A stretch of 64,000 nucleotides of DNA from Panicum virgatum (taxonomy: Eukaryota; Streptophyta; Magnoliopsida; Poales; Poaceae), in assembly GCF_016808335.1 (NCBI RefSeq), contig NC_053147.1, forward strand, positions 18,648,913 through 18,712,912, given 5' to 3'. Made by a program: the position numbers and the translations under genes. This document shows positions 35,997 to 48,002 of this stretch, in pieces. The notes below the pieces were generated by a model. The model was given only the letters and a program-made list of their open reading frames with translations, ran no database searches and was not told the DNA's origin. Position 1 is the first letter of the stretch. Each line of letters starts with the position of its first letter.

Positions 35997-38948
35997 TCTA
36001 TACTATAAAAGTTGAAACAATTGAAACCCTTTCTCAACAAGATTAGGCTCACCGTACCCCTCATGGAGGTCTCACTTGTCAGGCCAAAAAGTTTGACGAA
36101 AGGAGGTGAAGACCCATTTTTTTATAGAAGAAAAATGTTTCTACCAAAAAGCTAATACTTTTTACACCAAAAATTCTATCATACCCACCCACCCTACCCG
36201 CATAGCACTTTCCAATTGTTTGGATTGGCAATTACTCCCTTTTAGCATTCAGCGATGACTCCTCCCATTAGTTTTGATTGACAATCACAACTGACACCTC
36301 TCTTTCCATTTGTTTTGGATTGGCAATGACACCTCTTTCCATTCATTTGGACTGATTATTCCTTTTTCTTGGCAATCACCGCAGGAACCTCTTTCCATTT
36401 ATTTGGATTTATTCTCGCTCAACGATTTTAACGTCACGGCGCAAATTACGCTCCTTGTACCTTCCAAAATTCCAAATCATTCCTTATGCCGCTTCACTTC
36501 TAAACTCCTGCCTTTCCCTTTGTTCGTGTTGAACCCAAAGCGTCAGCCTCGCATTCGACGCACAAGCACCTCGACGTCTGCGCTGCCATGTCTATGCCCT
36601 TGCCAATGCCACCCATACTGGTGTATTCTTTTCCTGGCTGTTGTTCCTCTTGTTCGAGGAGTGCATCCTACGTGACGAGACAACATCGTCGAGCACGCTG
36701 AGGTATTCACGTGTTGCTTTCGAATTGACTGTCCAGCACCCGATATGGTGACATCGCCGAGCACAACGAGATCTTCGGCAGCGCGCCACCTCTGCGGGTC
36801 CATGCCCTCGCCATTGCTACAGAGACCAGCGACGTGGCCACCCTTACTGACTTGACCTTGTAACGAACATGGCACCATTTATGTCATTTCGAATGATTTT
36901 GGTGATCGAATGACAACACAACACTTGGACTAATATGATTGTTAAGATGATCATTCTCAGGCTTTTAGGTTCAAGTGATGACAAAGAGAAAGAGAAGATA
37001 GGCGTAGCAAGGCCCGAAGGGCCGCCCCTACGGGAGTTTCGCTACCCGGTTAGCGGACGGGGGTCGAGGGGGAGCCGCCCCTCGCGGGTCTCAGGGCAGC
37101 GCCCTGAAAGCTCTTCGGATCAGGAGCACCGGAAGAACCGATGCCTAAGCATCGGTGCATCCGACGCTTGTCGGAAGAACCGACGCCTTGATGTTTGGTG
37201 CAGGAGGAAATCGAAGCCAAGTCAGCCTATAGGCACCGGTTGAACCGACGGGTCAAAAAGGGCATCGGTACATTGGGCGTCCTATGTTCCAGAGACGATG
37301 CAAGTCGCGCAAGAGACAAGTCTTTAGCACCGGTTGAACCGGTGAGACATCGGTGCATACCATCGGTGTAATGACGTCAGCGCCCAGGAGAAGATCCTTA
37401 AGCACCGGATGAACCGGTGATGCATCGGTACAAAGCATCGGTTCAACCGGTGATCACTGTGTCAGCTGTCAGAAGCTCAACGGCTACTTTGGGTTGTGAG
37501 TGACCGGATGAACCGACGCTACCCCTACCAGAGGCATCGGTTCAACCGGTGATACGCAGAATTCTGCTGACCGTTGGAGCAACGGCTACAAGATTTGGTG
37601 GCCTATATATACGCCTCACCCCAACCATTTGAAGATTGCTGGAGTCCCAAGACACCTCATACACATCCAAGAACATCTCCAAGCCATACAAGAGCTCATA
37701 GATCATATCCTTAACTTATATCACTAGATTTGTAAAGTGTGAGTGCTAGATTAACTCTTAGTGAGTGTGATTGCAAGGCCTTGAGCCTTTGTGCTGTGGT
37801 TCTCTAGTGAACCAAAACAAGAGCTTGGTGCGCCGGCACCTTGGACGTGAAGCTCGCCGACAACGTCATCGACCCTCCGACTTGGTGTGGAGCGGCGACG
37901 ACACTTTGTGCGGGGGACGTGGAGACCCCCATCCTTTGTGGAGAAGCTCCTTAGTGGAACCTAGGGCCAAGGTGACCGTGATTGTGTTCACGGAAGAGAC
38001 TTGGTGGCCGAGTAGCAATACTCTTAGTGAGTGCTACAACAATGTGGATGTAGGTGTGCCTTTGTGGCTAACCGAACCACGGGATAAACACCCGCGTCAA
38101 GAGTTTGCTATCTCCTATCCCGCTCTTTAAGCTTCCGTATTTCATACTAGCAATTTGTATGCCTTTACTTTCATAGAGTAGTTTCTTGATAGGAAAGGCT
38201 ATAGGTTGCTAAACTCTTTTGAGATAGGGGTTTTACACTAGAACAATCTAGTTGCACATCTAGATAGCTTGTTTTAAGTTTAAGTTTTGTGCAAACTAGT
38301 TGGAGCCATATGTCAAAGTTTTTATTAGTGCCTAATTCACCCCTCCCCTTTTAGGCTAGAGCACCCGATCACTTTTAGACCTGCATCCATTTATTTCAGT
38401 CCAAGGATCCATCGATTTGCTTGAACACTGCCAGGGTTTGGTAGGATCATTTGATTAGATAAGAGCATGTGTAGATTTAACTTTTTTTTTGACCGCACAC
38501 TCATATATATTAGCCATTTCTAATTTTCCAGTGCTCTTACGGATGGCCGTCAACCATTTGGAGATATCACAAACACCTATGTAAGTTGGACCTTTTATAT
38601 CTATAAATATAAATATAAAACTATAAATATATGCATGTCAGATACACCCAATGGATGCACCAAAAAAAAATATACCAATATTTCCCCCCAAAACTCAAGT
38701 TTTTTTCACCTAGCCTTCTACGTGTAGCCACATAGAACGTGCCTTCTTGATGCACTTTGGGTCCGCAATTAGTTTTTTAGTAGAATTTAGTTGTTTTAGT
38801 AATCGATCGATGTAATACAATTTTACTTTGTTATATCAACAATTTTGAGTCTCATGTTATTTTTAAATATAATTACTCTTTAAACTTGTGCTATTTTTAA
38901 TATAATTGTTCTTTAAACACGTGCCTGTGGCACGTGCACCTCTACTAG
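35997..38948 (+). mobile_element. Non-autonomous Helitron
   Basis: Starts TCTATACTATAAAAGTTG directly after an A (35996), and ends TACTAG followed by T (38949): the A|TC...CTAG|T signature of plant Helitrons. A perfect 8-bp hairpin CACGTGCC-TGT-GGCACGTG (38918-38936) lies 8 bases before CTAG, as the family needs. It encodes no Rep/helicase. It contains a later solo LTR; without that it is about 1.43 kb. Confidence 0.88.
36859..38377 (+). mobile_element. Solo LTR (SIRE/Copia-like) inside the Helitron
   Basis: 1,519 bp between GACCT copies (36854-36858 and 38378-38382). It starts TGTAACGAACATGGCACC and ends GCCTAATTCACCCCTCCCCT through CCCGATCACTTTTA, a 3' end I associate with SIRE-type Copia LTRs. 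CACCGGTTGAACCG and CATCGGTTCAACCGG motifs recur many times, and TATATATACGCC near 37603 is a likely LTR promoter. Terminal TG...TA shows one decayed base. There is no internal domain or second LTR. Confidence 0.8.
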
Positions 38949-39490
38949 TGTTTAAAAACAATAGGCATAGCTGCGACTAAATAAATACTAGGGACAAAAA
39001 ATATGGATCCAAATAAGTGACAAGTAGAGTGCCAATAGATAGACTACATTTCTAGAAAAATATTGGCACATGTTTCATATTTTTGAATTTAAAATGAATT
39101 AATTATGAATTTGTTAGTTTAAACTTTAATATTTTTCACCTTTGAAACCACCCAAAAAGCAAAATTTGTTCGATTTTAGTAGTTGGATCGTTTATTTTAT
39201 CCAGTTTTATAGTTGAAGGTTGAAAATCGGATTTTCATGATAGTTCGAGGATGTACATTGGATTTTTCCTAAACATTAATAGGAAAGTAACATGGTGGCG
39301 AAATTGAGGAATAGAAGACACATAGATCATTTTTAGATATTGTGTCGGAACATAGGAATTAGATGGTTGCACAAAATTTGGATGCAAATAATAATCTCAT
39401 ACTATTAGCTTAACTAAGACCTAAGTTTTTCATGCCCTTTTACGGAAGTTATGCATGACAAGAAATATGCTCGGAATATTCCCTCTATCT

Positions 39491-40916
39491 TTTTCGCGAA
39501 CCTACCTGAGCACGTATTTCATTAAAAAGAAAGTAATACGACCATTACAAACCTTAATATTCAGAGGCTATTAAGGCGGATACAAGCACCACTAAACAAG
39601 TGGCGGACGACAACACAACAGACAAGAACAGCAAGAACGACAGAGGAGGAGACTCACCCGACCTACGAACCTAGCACAACCATACAACTGAACCTGCAAA
39701 GTAAACTACAACGACAAGGGTGCAAAGGTCTACAACACAACAACGGTGGCAAAACATCCACCCAACCAACTAACCACGGCGGCAAAGCATCCGCCCGAGG
39801 TGATTTTCAACCAACACGATGGTGGCGGCAAAGCATCCGCCAGAGCAATGGCAGCAAAGCATCCGCCAGATGACGACTGACGCAACCCTAACGATGTAGA
39901 TGCAACCGAGCGAAGGCAGGCGCAGAAGCAAGAACTCTCCAAAGAGAGCAAACGACGACCACCACCGGAGCGGAGAGGAGGGACGAGGGGGAAAGATGAC
40001 GCCCTCAACAAGGTGAGAGGCGCCCAAGGGCGTCGCCGTCATCAGCCCGCAAACGGGTCCATGGCTTTCGCCTCCACCCAAATCCCTCCACAAATCCGAC
40101 ACCACCGCAGCATAGGAGGGTACGCCGGCTGGTACCGCGCCGCAGGAGGCCACCAGGAGGGCGGCCAGCGGGGGCAGAGCAAGGATTTTCATCCGGAGAG
40201 CTCACCGGAGAGGAGGGACAAGGGGGAACGATGACGCCTTCAAGAAGGTGAGCGGCGCCCTCGGGCGTCGCCGTCATCGGCCCGCAAACGGGTCCATGGC
40301 TTTCGCCTCCACCCAAGTCCCTCAACAAATCCGACGCCACCGCAGCACAGGAGGGTACGCCGGCAGGCACCGCGCCGCAGGAGGCCACCAGGAGGGCGGC
40401 CAACGTCCAGCGGGAGGGCAGAGCAACCCCCAAGACGAGCGGGCGATGCAGGCCCGGCCGGGCCAAGGGAGTGCCCGGCGCAACTGCCTAGGAGCCCGCC
40501 CAGGAGCGACCAAGCCGACGGCGGCGGCCCCCGGCCACCAAAGCCACGAGACCGGAGAGAGCCGGCCAGGAAGGGCGCCGCGACCGGGGTGAGCGCCGGC
40601 GACGGCAGCGCACCTCCGCACAACCGACCCCCAAGGCACAACACAAGCCGGCAGTGAGGGAGGGGCGACGATGGATCCGACCCCGGGGACCCCGGATCTG
40701 GCGAGGAGGGGGCCGGATCCGGCGGAGGAGCGCCGACGAGTAAGGTTGAAGGCCGGGGGGGAGGGGGTTGGGGGGAGGCGGGAGGAAAGAAGGAGGAAGG
40801 GGGAGGCACGAGCAGAGTCGGCTTCGACTCGGCCGCGGGCCGCCGCCGGCGGCGCGGTGAGCCCCCGTGTTGTTTGGGATAGCGACGCGGGGGGGGGGGG
40901 GGGTAAAAATTTCCTC
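39491..40916 (-). mobile_element. LINE-like retroposon, second copy
   Basis: A 17-bp duplication GAATATTCCCTCTATCT flanks it (39474-39490 and 40917-40933). On the minus strand it begins near a C-run (plus-strand G-run 40889-40903), is GC-rich, and ends ATGAAATACGTGCTCAGGTA then GGTTCGCG and A residues. No reverse transcriptase is present. A 235-bp tandem duplication covers about 39970-40440, and four hairpin motifs lie near the 3' end. The 232-codon minus-strand ORF at 40240-40938 is Pro/Arg/Ala-rich and without a domain. Ends and motifs match 26663-28401, so both belong to one family. Confidence 0.85.
39745..39867 (-). repeat. Hairpin-motif array (4 copies) in the second retroposon
   Basis: Units of GGYGG-CAAARCAT-CCRCC start at 39745, 39778, 39824 and 39850. 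The first pairs GGTGG/CCACC, the second and third GGCGG/CCGCC; the fourth has a mismatch (GGCAG/CCGCC). Confidence 0.75.
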
Positions 40917-40933
40917 GAATATTCCCTCTATCT

Positions 40934-41755
40934 CTCATCCATCCGTCTTCTACCCATAACTATTCTCAACGAGGCACTTCCTTTTTTTTTGGTGAAACCA
41001 ATAATGAGGCATTTCCTGATCTCGATGAATACTTGAATCTTTGCTGTCCACTTGGTTCTCAAACTCCATAAGCTCCATTTAGCTTGGACTGCGGTTAATT
41101 TGAGACGAGACGAGCTTATGCTGTGGCAAATTAAGCTGATCATCTGTGTTTTGGAGCAATGGCATCGTGAATTTGGGACAGCCATGGCCGGGCACTGCAA
41201 CATGAAGGCTCGAGATGTTTGATGCCTCCCCATGGGGCTTAGATGATCAATCATGTTTAAGGAGCGATCACGAGCAGTCTAAGATTTTCTTTGGTTCTAA
41301 GCTCATTTTCAGTTTCCTCCAAAAGCAACTATAGATTCATCTGGTATGCGATTCCTTTTGATTTCCTTAGCGTACAAATCCATACAAGGAAAGAGATTCA
41401 AGAGCACTACCATATCAAAACATAACGGAGCTGAGCGCCGTTACTCCGAAGCCGTCCGAAAGGCCTGCCGTTCCGTTTCCACCGAACCTGCTCCCGCCGC
41501 GGCGGAACGGGCATGTGGGCCCCGCGGCTCCGAGACCACGAGGAATATCTAGCCGCCCATCCATCCACGTCGTCTCGTCCGGGACAAGCAAGCCGTTATC
41601 GCGCTCTCTCTCCACTCGGCCAATCCTGCCACCACCACCACAACCACTGAACCCGCCGCTTCCTCCCCACCACGCCTGCGCCTCGCGAATCCTCTCTCTT
41701 CCTTCCCCTGGAGGCGGCCCCCCACGGGCTCGGGGGGCGCGGGACCGGATCACCC
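40934..41755. other. Intergenic and promoter region of the gene at 41756
   Basis: AT-moderate sequence without a recognised gene up to about 41400, then a GC-rich leader with CT/CCA-rich stretches before the ATG. Confidence 0.45.
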
Positions 41756-44700
41756 ATGGAGATCTCGCTCGAGGCCTCGTGGGTGGGCGTGCAGCGGCAC
41801 GGGCAGGACCTGGCGGACCGCCTCGCGCAGGGCTTCTCGGGGCTCCTCCTCCACGCGCACCCGCCGCAGCTGCCCCCGTGGTCGCCGCCGGCGCTGCTGC
41901 CGCCCAAGCTCGCCATCCCCATCCCCTTCGACATCGACCTCCCCGTCGTCCCCTTCGTCGGCGGGGCGCGCCGCGGGGGCGCGGTCGACCTCCCCGCCGC
42001 GGCAGTCTCGTCGCTCGTCGAGATCGGCGGCCGGCTCGGGCAGGCGGGGTACGAGCTCGGCGCGGCGGTCCAGCAGCTCGCGCGCCAGGTGCCCGTGCCC
42101 TTGCCGTTCCGCGCGGACGGCGCGCGGCGCGGGAAATGGGAAGCCGCTCGGCCGCTGGCCGCGGTCGCGGCGGACGACGGGGAGGTTGCGCTCGCCGCGG
42201 GGGCGGTTGGGCACACGAAGGCCATTTTGGAAAGGGTTGCAGATATGGGGTCCCTCGAGGTGGCAGCGGCTGCTGCTGCCGCAGCCACTGGAAGTGCAAC
42301 CGCAGCTGGTGCGAGCGGGGTTGGGGCTGGGGGTGCCGACGACGACGGATTGGATGAGGACGAAGACGGATTCGAATGCGAAATTGGGACATTGGATAAC
42401 TTTAAGAAGGCCAAGGTATGCACGATCGATTGGCTTGCGCTGGATGATCACTTGGGCTTAATTGACACATTTCTGCCATAGACTAACCTAGCCGATTCTA
42501 ATTGAATACATGTACCGGAGCTAGATTTTGCAGTAATGTTTTTTGGGTATATGTTTCCTCTAGGTGAACTGTCGTATGCCTTTGAGATTTTTTAATGATT
42601 TGCGCTTCAATTGCCTGTGCAGTTGTGCTTATCATAATTAAGTTTAATGTCTGTAATGAGCCATAAATGTTTAATCAGATTATGAGTACATGGTTGTAAC
42701 TTAGCAGTACATGCAGTTCAATTATGCTGTTGCTACTTGCTACATCAAAAAGTGACACTTATTTCTCCATACCATTAAAAAGTCATATAGATGGGTTGGA
42801 TACCAAATGTTTTTTTTTTAAAAAATAAAAAATCCTGAAATGCTAATCATAACTATTGTATTTGGCACAGGGAACTGTAAACATATCAGCAACTTACAAC
42901 ACCAGGCACCGTGACTTTGAGAGTTCAGTAGTTGCACGAGGAGACCTTTGGAGGTTAGAGTCATCACGTGGCAGTTTAACTTCTGGAAATGATACTTCAC
43001 CTTTTTACCTTATTCAACTGGGGCCTTTACTGTTTGTTCGAGACTCGACGCTTCTTTTGCCTGTTCATCTGTCGAAGCAACACCTTCTTTGGTATGGTTA
43101 TGATCGCAAGGTACTTTGTCCTCCCTTCTTTTGGTTTGATGTTGATTTCGTCCTACATGCCTATTCAAATTACATTATTGTTGCATCACTTGTCTTATGA
43201 AGACCAGCAGCCTATTAGATTATTTTATTATAGACCATCTCAGCTTTGAACCTTTGCGCATAGTTTATGGTCATAGAATCTCTACCCAAATGGAACTCAA
43301 TCCTTGGTCCAATTGATAGTTCATACATGCAAGTGACAGCATATGATTAGGGATTCGGAATGCTGTCTGCCTCTTTGTATCGCTAGTTTCATTTTTCCGT
43401 TATTATGTTGTCACGAAAATACTCTAAAGTAGCTATGTGGAAGACTTGCAATTGTTATTCTTACCCCAGCTTCATGTTTCATATTCTTTCTGAATATTAC
43501 AGCTTAACGTGCAACTATTGTTTATTTCTGTATCCAAGTCTATATAAATATTTATGTTATTGGGCCCTATTGCCACAGTCATCCATGCAGTACTCTTTTG
43601 AATATTTTTTAGCAGTGTATTATTTTGCATAACAGTTTCTGCCAAGTCACTGAGTGCATCGGCACATCCATTACTTAATTTGGTTGCATTTGTTGCCTTT
43701 TCTATAGAATTTCGCCTATTCAAGCACTTTCAAGTATGGGTACTAAGGGGTCTGCTTGTGCCAAACCGGCTCCAAAACAGCCGGGGGGAATGAACTGAAG
43801 CTTTTTTTTTTGTTGCTTTTGTTCATTCCCTCCATCCAGTCGGTGTGTGCTGGTTTGGCACAAATTGGTTTTGAACACCCCTAGGTGTACTAATCAAGCC
43901 TATTCAAGCATTTCAAGTGTGTGCTGGCTTGTTCTTTGTTACATGTCCTTACTGAAATTCATGTGTATTTTGCAGAATGGAATGCACTCCTTGTGCCCAG
44001 CTATCTGGTCAAAACATAAAAAATGGATGCTGATGTCAATGATGTGCCTCAACCCTGTAACTTGTGTAAGTTTACTGTGCACATGCTTTTTCCTGTTCTC
44101 TCCATAAACATTTTGCCCTCTTGTTCTCCATTCCAACTCCTTTATTTGATATCTAGTTGCTGTCAGATTTCAGTTATATTGTATAGCAAATTAACAATGC
44201 AGTAGACAAATGTTCTAATTGTCAAGCCATATTCTAAGAACAGTCCCTGGATAATTGGAAATTAGTACCAGGTTAGCTGGTTAGTATGGTTTCCCATTTT
44301 ATGTTGCTTTCATGCTATCATTGCATATATTATTTCCATTACATTCTTTTTATAGGATTTTCCCCATAAATCACTGGCTGACATAATTGGCTTTGGTAAT
44401 TGACTTCAAAGATTCAAAGAGAGAATTTTGTAGAGCAACATAGTAAGACAATAGAACCTGCTCTTAATTAGTGTAATGGCATAGTTTCTAATGGTGGAAT
44501 TTAAGCCCATGAAGAATGTTTCATTTCTGGGAAATTGTCCTTTTATAGAAGCAATGAGATTGGCAAAATCTTACTGCTGTGCTGTGACATATTTCTGTCA
44601 TTAATGCTTCTTAGCTTTGCTATTTGTTTCAGTCTTTCATGGATGTGCAATTTCCAAATGGACAATTGACATATGTTGCTGGTGAGGGAATAACAGCAAG

Positions 44701-45735
44701 TGGTTTTTTGCCTTTATTTGGTGGATTGCTCCAAGCTCATGGAAACTGTCCTGGTGAAACAAGAGTGAGCTTCTCCTTCAAGGTTAGTATAGCATCAATT
44801 AATTCTCTTGGGATCGGTTCCTAATTTTTTTGCTTGCCGTTCTTATTTCTACTACATTTATTTTGCAGAACAAACAAGGCACTAGGTTTACCCCAATGTT
44901 TCAATGGCCTGACAATTCCCTTTCATTTGGAGTTGCACAAGCTGCAGCATGGAAGAGGTCTGGCCTTGTGGTGCGGCCCAGCATTCAAGTTAGGTAGGTA
45001 AATATAAGCACTAGAAGTCAGTTGGTGTTTACTTTGCAAGAAAAATGAGGTCATTACTGAGCAGCTTAGTAATAAGGTGGGCTGCTGTTAGTCACAGTGC
45101 AGTGTACACCTTTTGTTGGGCAGATGGCTGTGTTTATATTGTTGTTGGTCAGGAAAGCTTTGGCAGATATATAGGTCTACGATCTACCACAGAATTCAAC
45201 TTGAGATTGTCATTTTGTTTTTGGTCTATTTCAATGAACAAAAGCATGAGTAGCTCTTTTTGTGCTTTTGGAGTTTTAACTGCCGTCATGCTGTTTCTAG
45301 AAGGCGTTCTACCAAACCTTTCTTTCCAAGTTTATTTTTTGTTGGACGCTTTTGAACATATTGATGCATACATGCACCAGTGTTTGCCCCACGTTCGGAG
45401 GAAGTGATCCTGGAATTCATGCGGAGTTTGTCCACTCATTGAAGGAAGAACTCAATGTAATGTGTGGTTTCTCTTGCTCAAGACATCCCTCGGCGTTCAC
45501 AGCTCTTTCTGTAAGTGCTCCAGCACTTCTCATACATATAATAAGTTGTTTTTTTAATTGAAGTGCACGCCTAATTGTTAACTGACGTCCTCGTATGGTT
45601 CTGTGGCAGCTTGGGCGATCCAAATGGAATTGTCAGGTGGGCAGCTCGGGACTGGTAATCACCTTGGAAACACCCCTTGACAACATGGCTAGGCCTTCTT
45701 TATCTGTTCAATTGAATGGTGGTTTTGAGTTTTGA
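41756..45735 (+). CDS. Conserved plant protein of unknown function (7 exons)
   Basis: Exons 41756-42415, 42871-43110, 43976-44065, 44633-44782, 44869-44993, 45381-45510, 45610-45735 join in frame to 506 residues. Residues 1-200 are Ala/Gly/Pro-rich with amphipathic stretches and LPPKLAIPIPFDIDLPVVPF, then an acidic patch (DDDGLDEDEDGFE, about 202-214). Residues about 220-506 show alternating polar and hydrophobic residues with many Gly and aromatics, suggesting repeated beta strands (VNISATYNTRHRDFESSVVA, QFPNGQLTYVAGEGITASGF, SLSFGVAQAAAWKRSGLVVR), and end in SVQLNGGFEF. I know similar uncharacterised proteins across land plants. The C-terminal strand ending in Phe recalls membrane beta-barrels, an inference only. 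There is no clear signal or transit peptide. Intron 2 contains a MITE. Confidence 0.85.
43741..43890. mobile_element. Small MITE in intron 2 of the unknown gene
   Basis: TACTAAGGGGTCTGCTTGTG with GCCAAACCGG and, in reverse, TACACCTAGGGGTGTTCAAA with TTTGTGCCAAACC form imperfect terminal inverted repeats. Near-identical direct repeats GCCTATTCAAGC(A)CTTTCAA flank it at about 43714 and 43897. Confidence 0.45.
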
Positions 45736-46822
45736 CGTGTGACTATCTCTGCGAGCCCTCGGTACATCTGTATATATGTGCTTCCGAGAAGACGATACCA
45801 CTGTATCTCTGTATATATTGCACCATTTTCGTAGTCATGTAGCTGCGCTTCAGTATATATATCTTCCCAAAGAGAAGTGTATATAATCCTAAAAATCAGA
45901 TTGAAATATAATGTGTGAATTCATCTGATGTCCTGTGTTTTGGCCCACAACTATGTATGAATTTATCTTATTTTAGTGCTATTCATTTTGGTAGGAGCTC
46001 AACTTTCCATTCTTTCTTCATAAAGGAGGCGAGTCCTGACATTGAAGTAGGGAAAGTGGTGGGCATTATGTAGTTCATTGCAACTGTCGAATTGATTGTT
46101 GTCCTATTCTCTTTCGCTTGAATTAACATAGAATTGTGGCTTCTTGTGTAATCTCCAACAAATGACTTGGGGGCAGATGAAATGATCACACCTTCCTAAG
46201 CCCTCACATGGCTACATCACACTTCACAAGTTCTACGCTCCCTCCGCTAAAAATCATGGTTGTGTGATTGTGTCACTGCCTAAATCCCTTAGAAGTGAAT
46301 TAAGCAACTCATATCTTTGGGTATGGTAGCAAATACCGAATTAATCAGCATAGAGACCATATAAGTGAATGTTCTTGTTGGTCATTCCTAACATTTTGAT
46401 ATAACTCTCGTCTATTCAAACCGCCATTTATTTTCTTCCACCCCTTATCTCCTCTTTTGGCCCCTCATCCATAATACTAAAGCTCCTATCGGTCAAGCGC
46501 CTAAGCACCTCCTCCGTGCTTAATGCGCCCGCGGGGGAAACTGGAGGCGCCACGTGTCCACCGTCGCCTGGTTTTGGGCTTGCGGTGGCCTTCTTTCGTC
46601 GGCTCGCGGCCATCAATTACTTGGCCCGAGCTTCCTCCGCAACGGATCAGCACGGCCTGCGTCACAGCGGCAGCCCGTCCTGCCTACGGCGTCATCGTTC
46701 CCGTCCGTCGGTCTGCATCCCGCGATGATTTTGCCGTCCGTCGGCGTCCCTCCCGCGTCGGTTACTGCTGCGCCGGTTAATGCTGAAGCGTTTCAAGGGG
46801 CAGGCGCTAGGGCTCCACGCAC
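45736..46822. other. 3' flank and intergenic stretch
   Basis: AT-rich 3' region to about 46430, then GC-rich sequence leading into the F-box remnant. Nothing else recognised. Confidence 0.4.
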
Positions 46823-47045
46823 CTCTGCCCCTTGTGCTCCGAAGGCGGCACCGTCAACCTCGCGCTCCCGGACGAGCTCCTTGAAAACGTGCTCGGCCGC
46901 GTCGGCTAGGGGCCCGGCGCCAGCAAGCGCGACCTCGACGCCTGCGCGCTCGTCTGCCGCCGCCTCGAGCGCGCCTCTCGCTGCTCCGCCAAGCTACCCG
47001 CAGGCCGTCCTCTTCGCGCGAACATCCCGAGCGCAGCATAGCGCG
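46823..47045 (+). pseudogene. F-box domain remnant
   Basis: Frame starting at 46823 reads VNLALPDELLENVLGRVG, a stop (TAG 46907-46909), then SKRDLDACALVCRRLERASR and about 15 more residues. LPDELLxxVLxRV followed by DLxACALVCRRxxxxER is the F-box core of plant F-box/LRR proteins. The stop splits the domain, and no LRRs follow: downstream are C-rich sequence and unrelated ORFs. A short 5' fragment of an F-box gene, perhaps captured or retroposed. Confidence 0.7.
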
Positions 47046-47966
47046 CCAACCTCCCTAGTAGGCTCCTATATACCCAGTTCTACTCCCCCCCCCTCTACTG
47101 CCCTCCCCCCTCCCGCCCCCCACCCCCAAAAAATTGGCAAGCCGACAGTTCCTTGCAGCAGCCTGCATGGCGGCGCGTGCGTATACCTATCGCCTGGCCA
47201 AATGCAAGGGTACGCCGCGTTGTTTCTTAGCCGTGATGACAACAAGCCGTAAGGCGAACAATTCCGATCTGGTCGCGCGCGCAGCCCAGATCAGCTGCGA
47301 TCTAGCTCGGGCATCGAGTCGCCTCCGAGACCGTGGGATTCGCTTTCGGCCATGGTTTCGTGTTGTTGGTCTGGCGGCGTGGGAGCGTGCAGCGGTCTCC
47401 AAGATGCGCATCCGCGTGGCAAAGCGCAAGCTGGCACTAGCCCGTGTAAAAAGATCCAGGCAACATCTGGTGCGGCGGCGGAACAACAGTCACTACAACT
47501 AGGGTTTGTCCCTCTTAGTTATTCAACATTATGTATCGTACTATGTTCTATCTAGCATTTCATCTGTTAGAGGCAGTATTGAACCTATCTCGCATAATTT
47601 CCTTTTGCTATGCTTCTACTAGCGTAAACTTTGGGCATGGTTGTCTCTTTTGGTTATGATTCTACTAGCCAACTGAAATACTTTACTAGCAATTGTTTTC
47701 TCAATTTCCATAAGCTAGGCATACACCGATTATTCTTTCATTATTTCTAAAATTTGCCTTTGTCTTTGTACGCAAGAGTGGAAACGAGCAATGTAGAAAC
47801 TCCCTAGTTTGTTAGCAAGTTGTGAACACATTTGGTGTAGAAACAACCCTGAAAAAAAAGAGATTTACTCCTTTTTAAGGAGATTTAGATTTTGTATTTG
47901 CGTAAGTCACCAACATGGACAGTTGGATCCCGTTCAGGATCGATCTATGTGTCTTATTTTGTTTTT

Positions 47967-48002
<36 letters not shown>

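Larger units (their letters stand above)
35717..39269. mobile_element. Long-TIR (foldback) element split by a Helitron
   Basis: Left arm from 35717 (GAAAAAGTCCAGTTTACATC) and the reverse of the right arm ending 39269 (GGAAAAATCCAATGTACATC) stay alignable for about 270 bases, both ending in a GGGTGGTTTCAAAG block and beyond. TAA flanks it (35714-35716 and 39270-39272). Without the Helitron it would be about 600 bp and almost all inverted repeat. It carries no coding sequence. Confidence 0.7.

Noticed and set aside
37130..37560. CRISPR-like array of CACCGGTTGAACCGG repeats
   Set aside because: Irregular spacing, alternate orientations and position inside a Copia-type LTR in plant nuclear DNA; such repeats are normal for these LTRs.
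40240..40938. 232-codon minus-strand ORF as a possible retroposon protein
   Set aside because: Low-complexity Pro/Arg/Ala sequence that spans the internal tandem duplication and the G-run; no zinc knuckle, endonuclease or reverse transcriptase motif.
41515..42423. 280- and 275-codon ORFs over exon 1 of the unknown gene
   Set aside because: Antisense or shifted readings of a GC-rich exon. The frame starting at 41756 is the one that splices correctly into six further exons.
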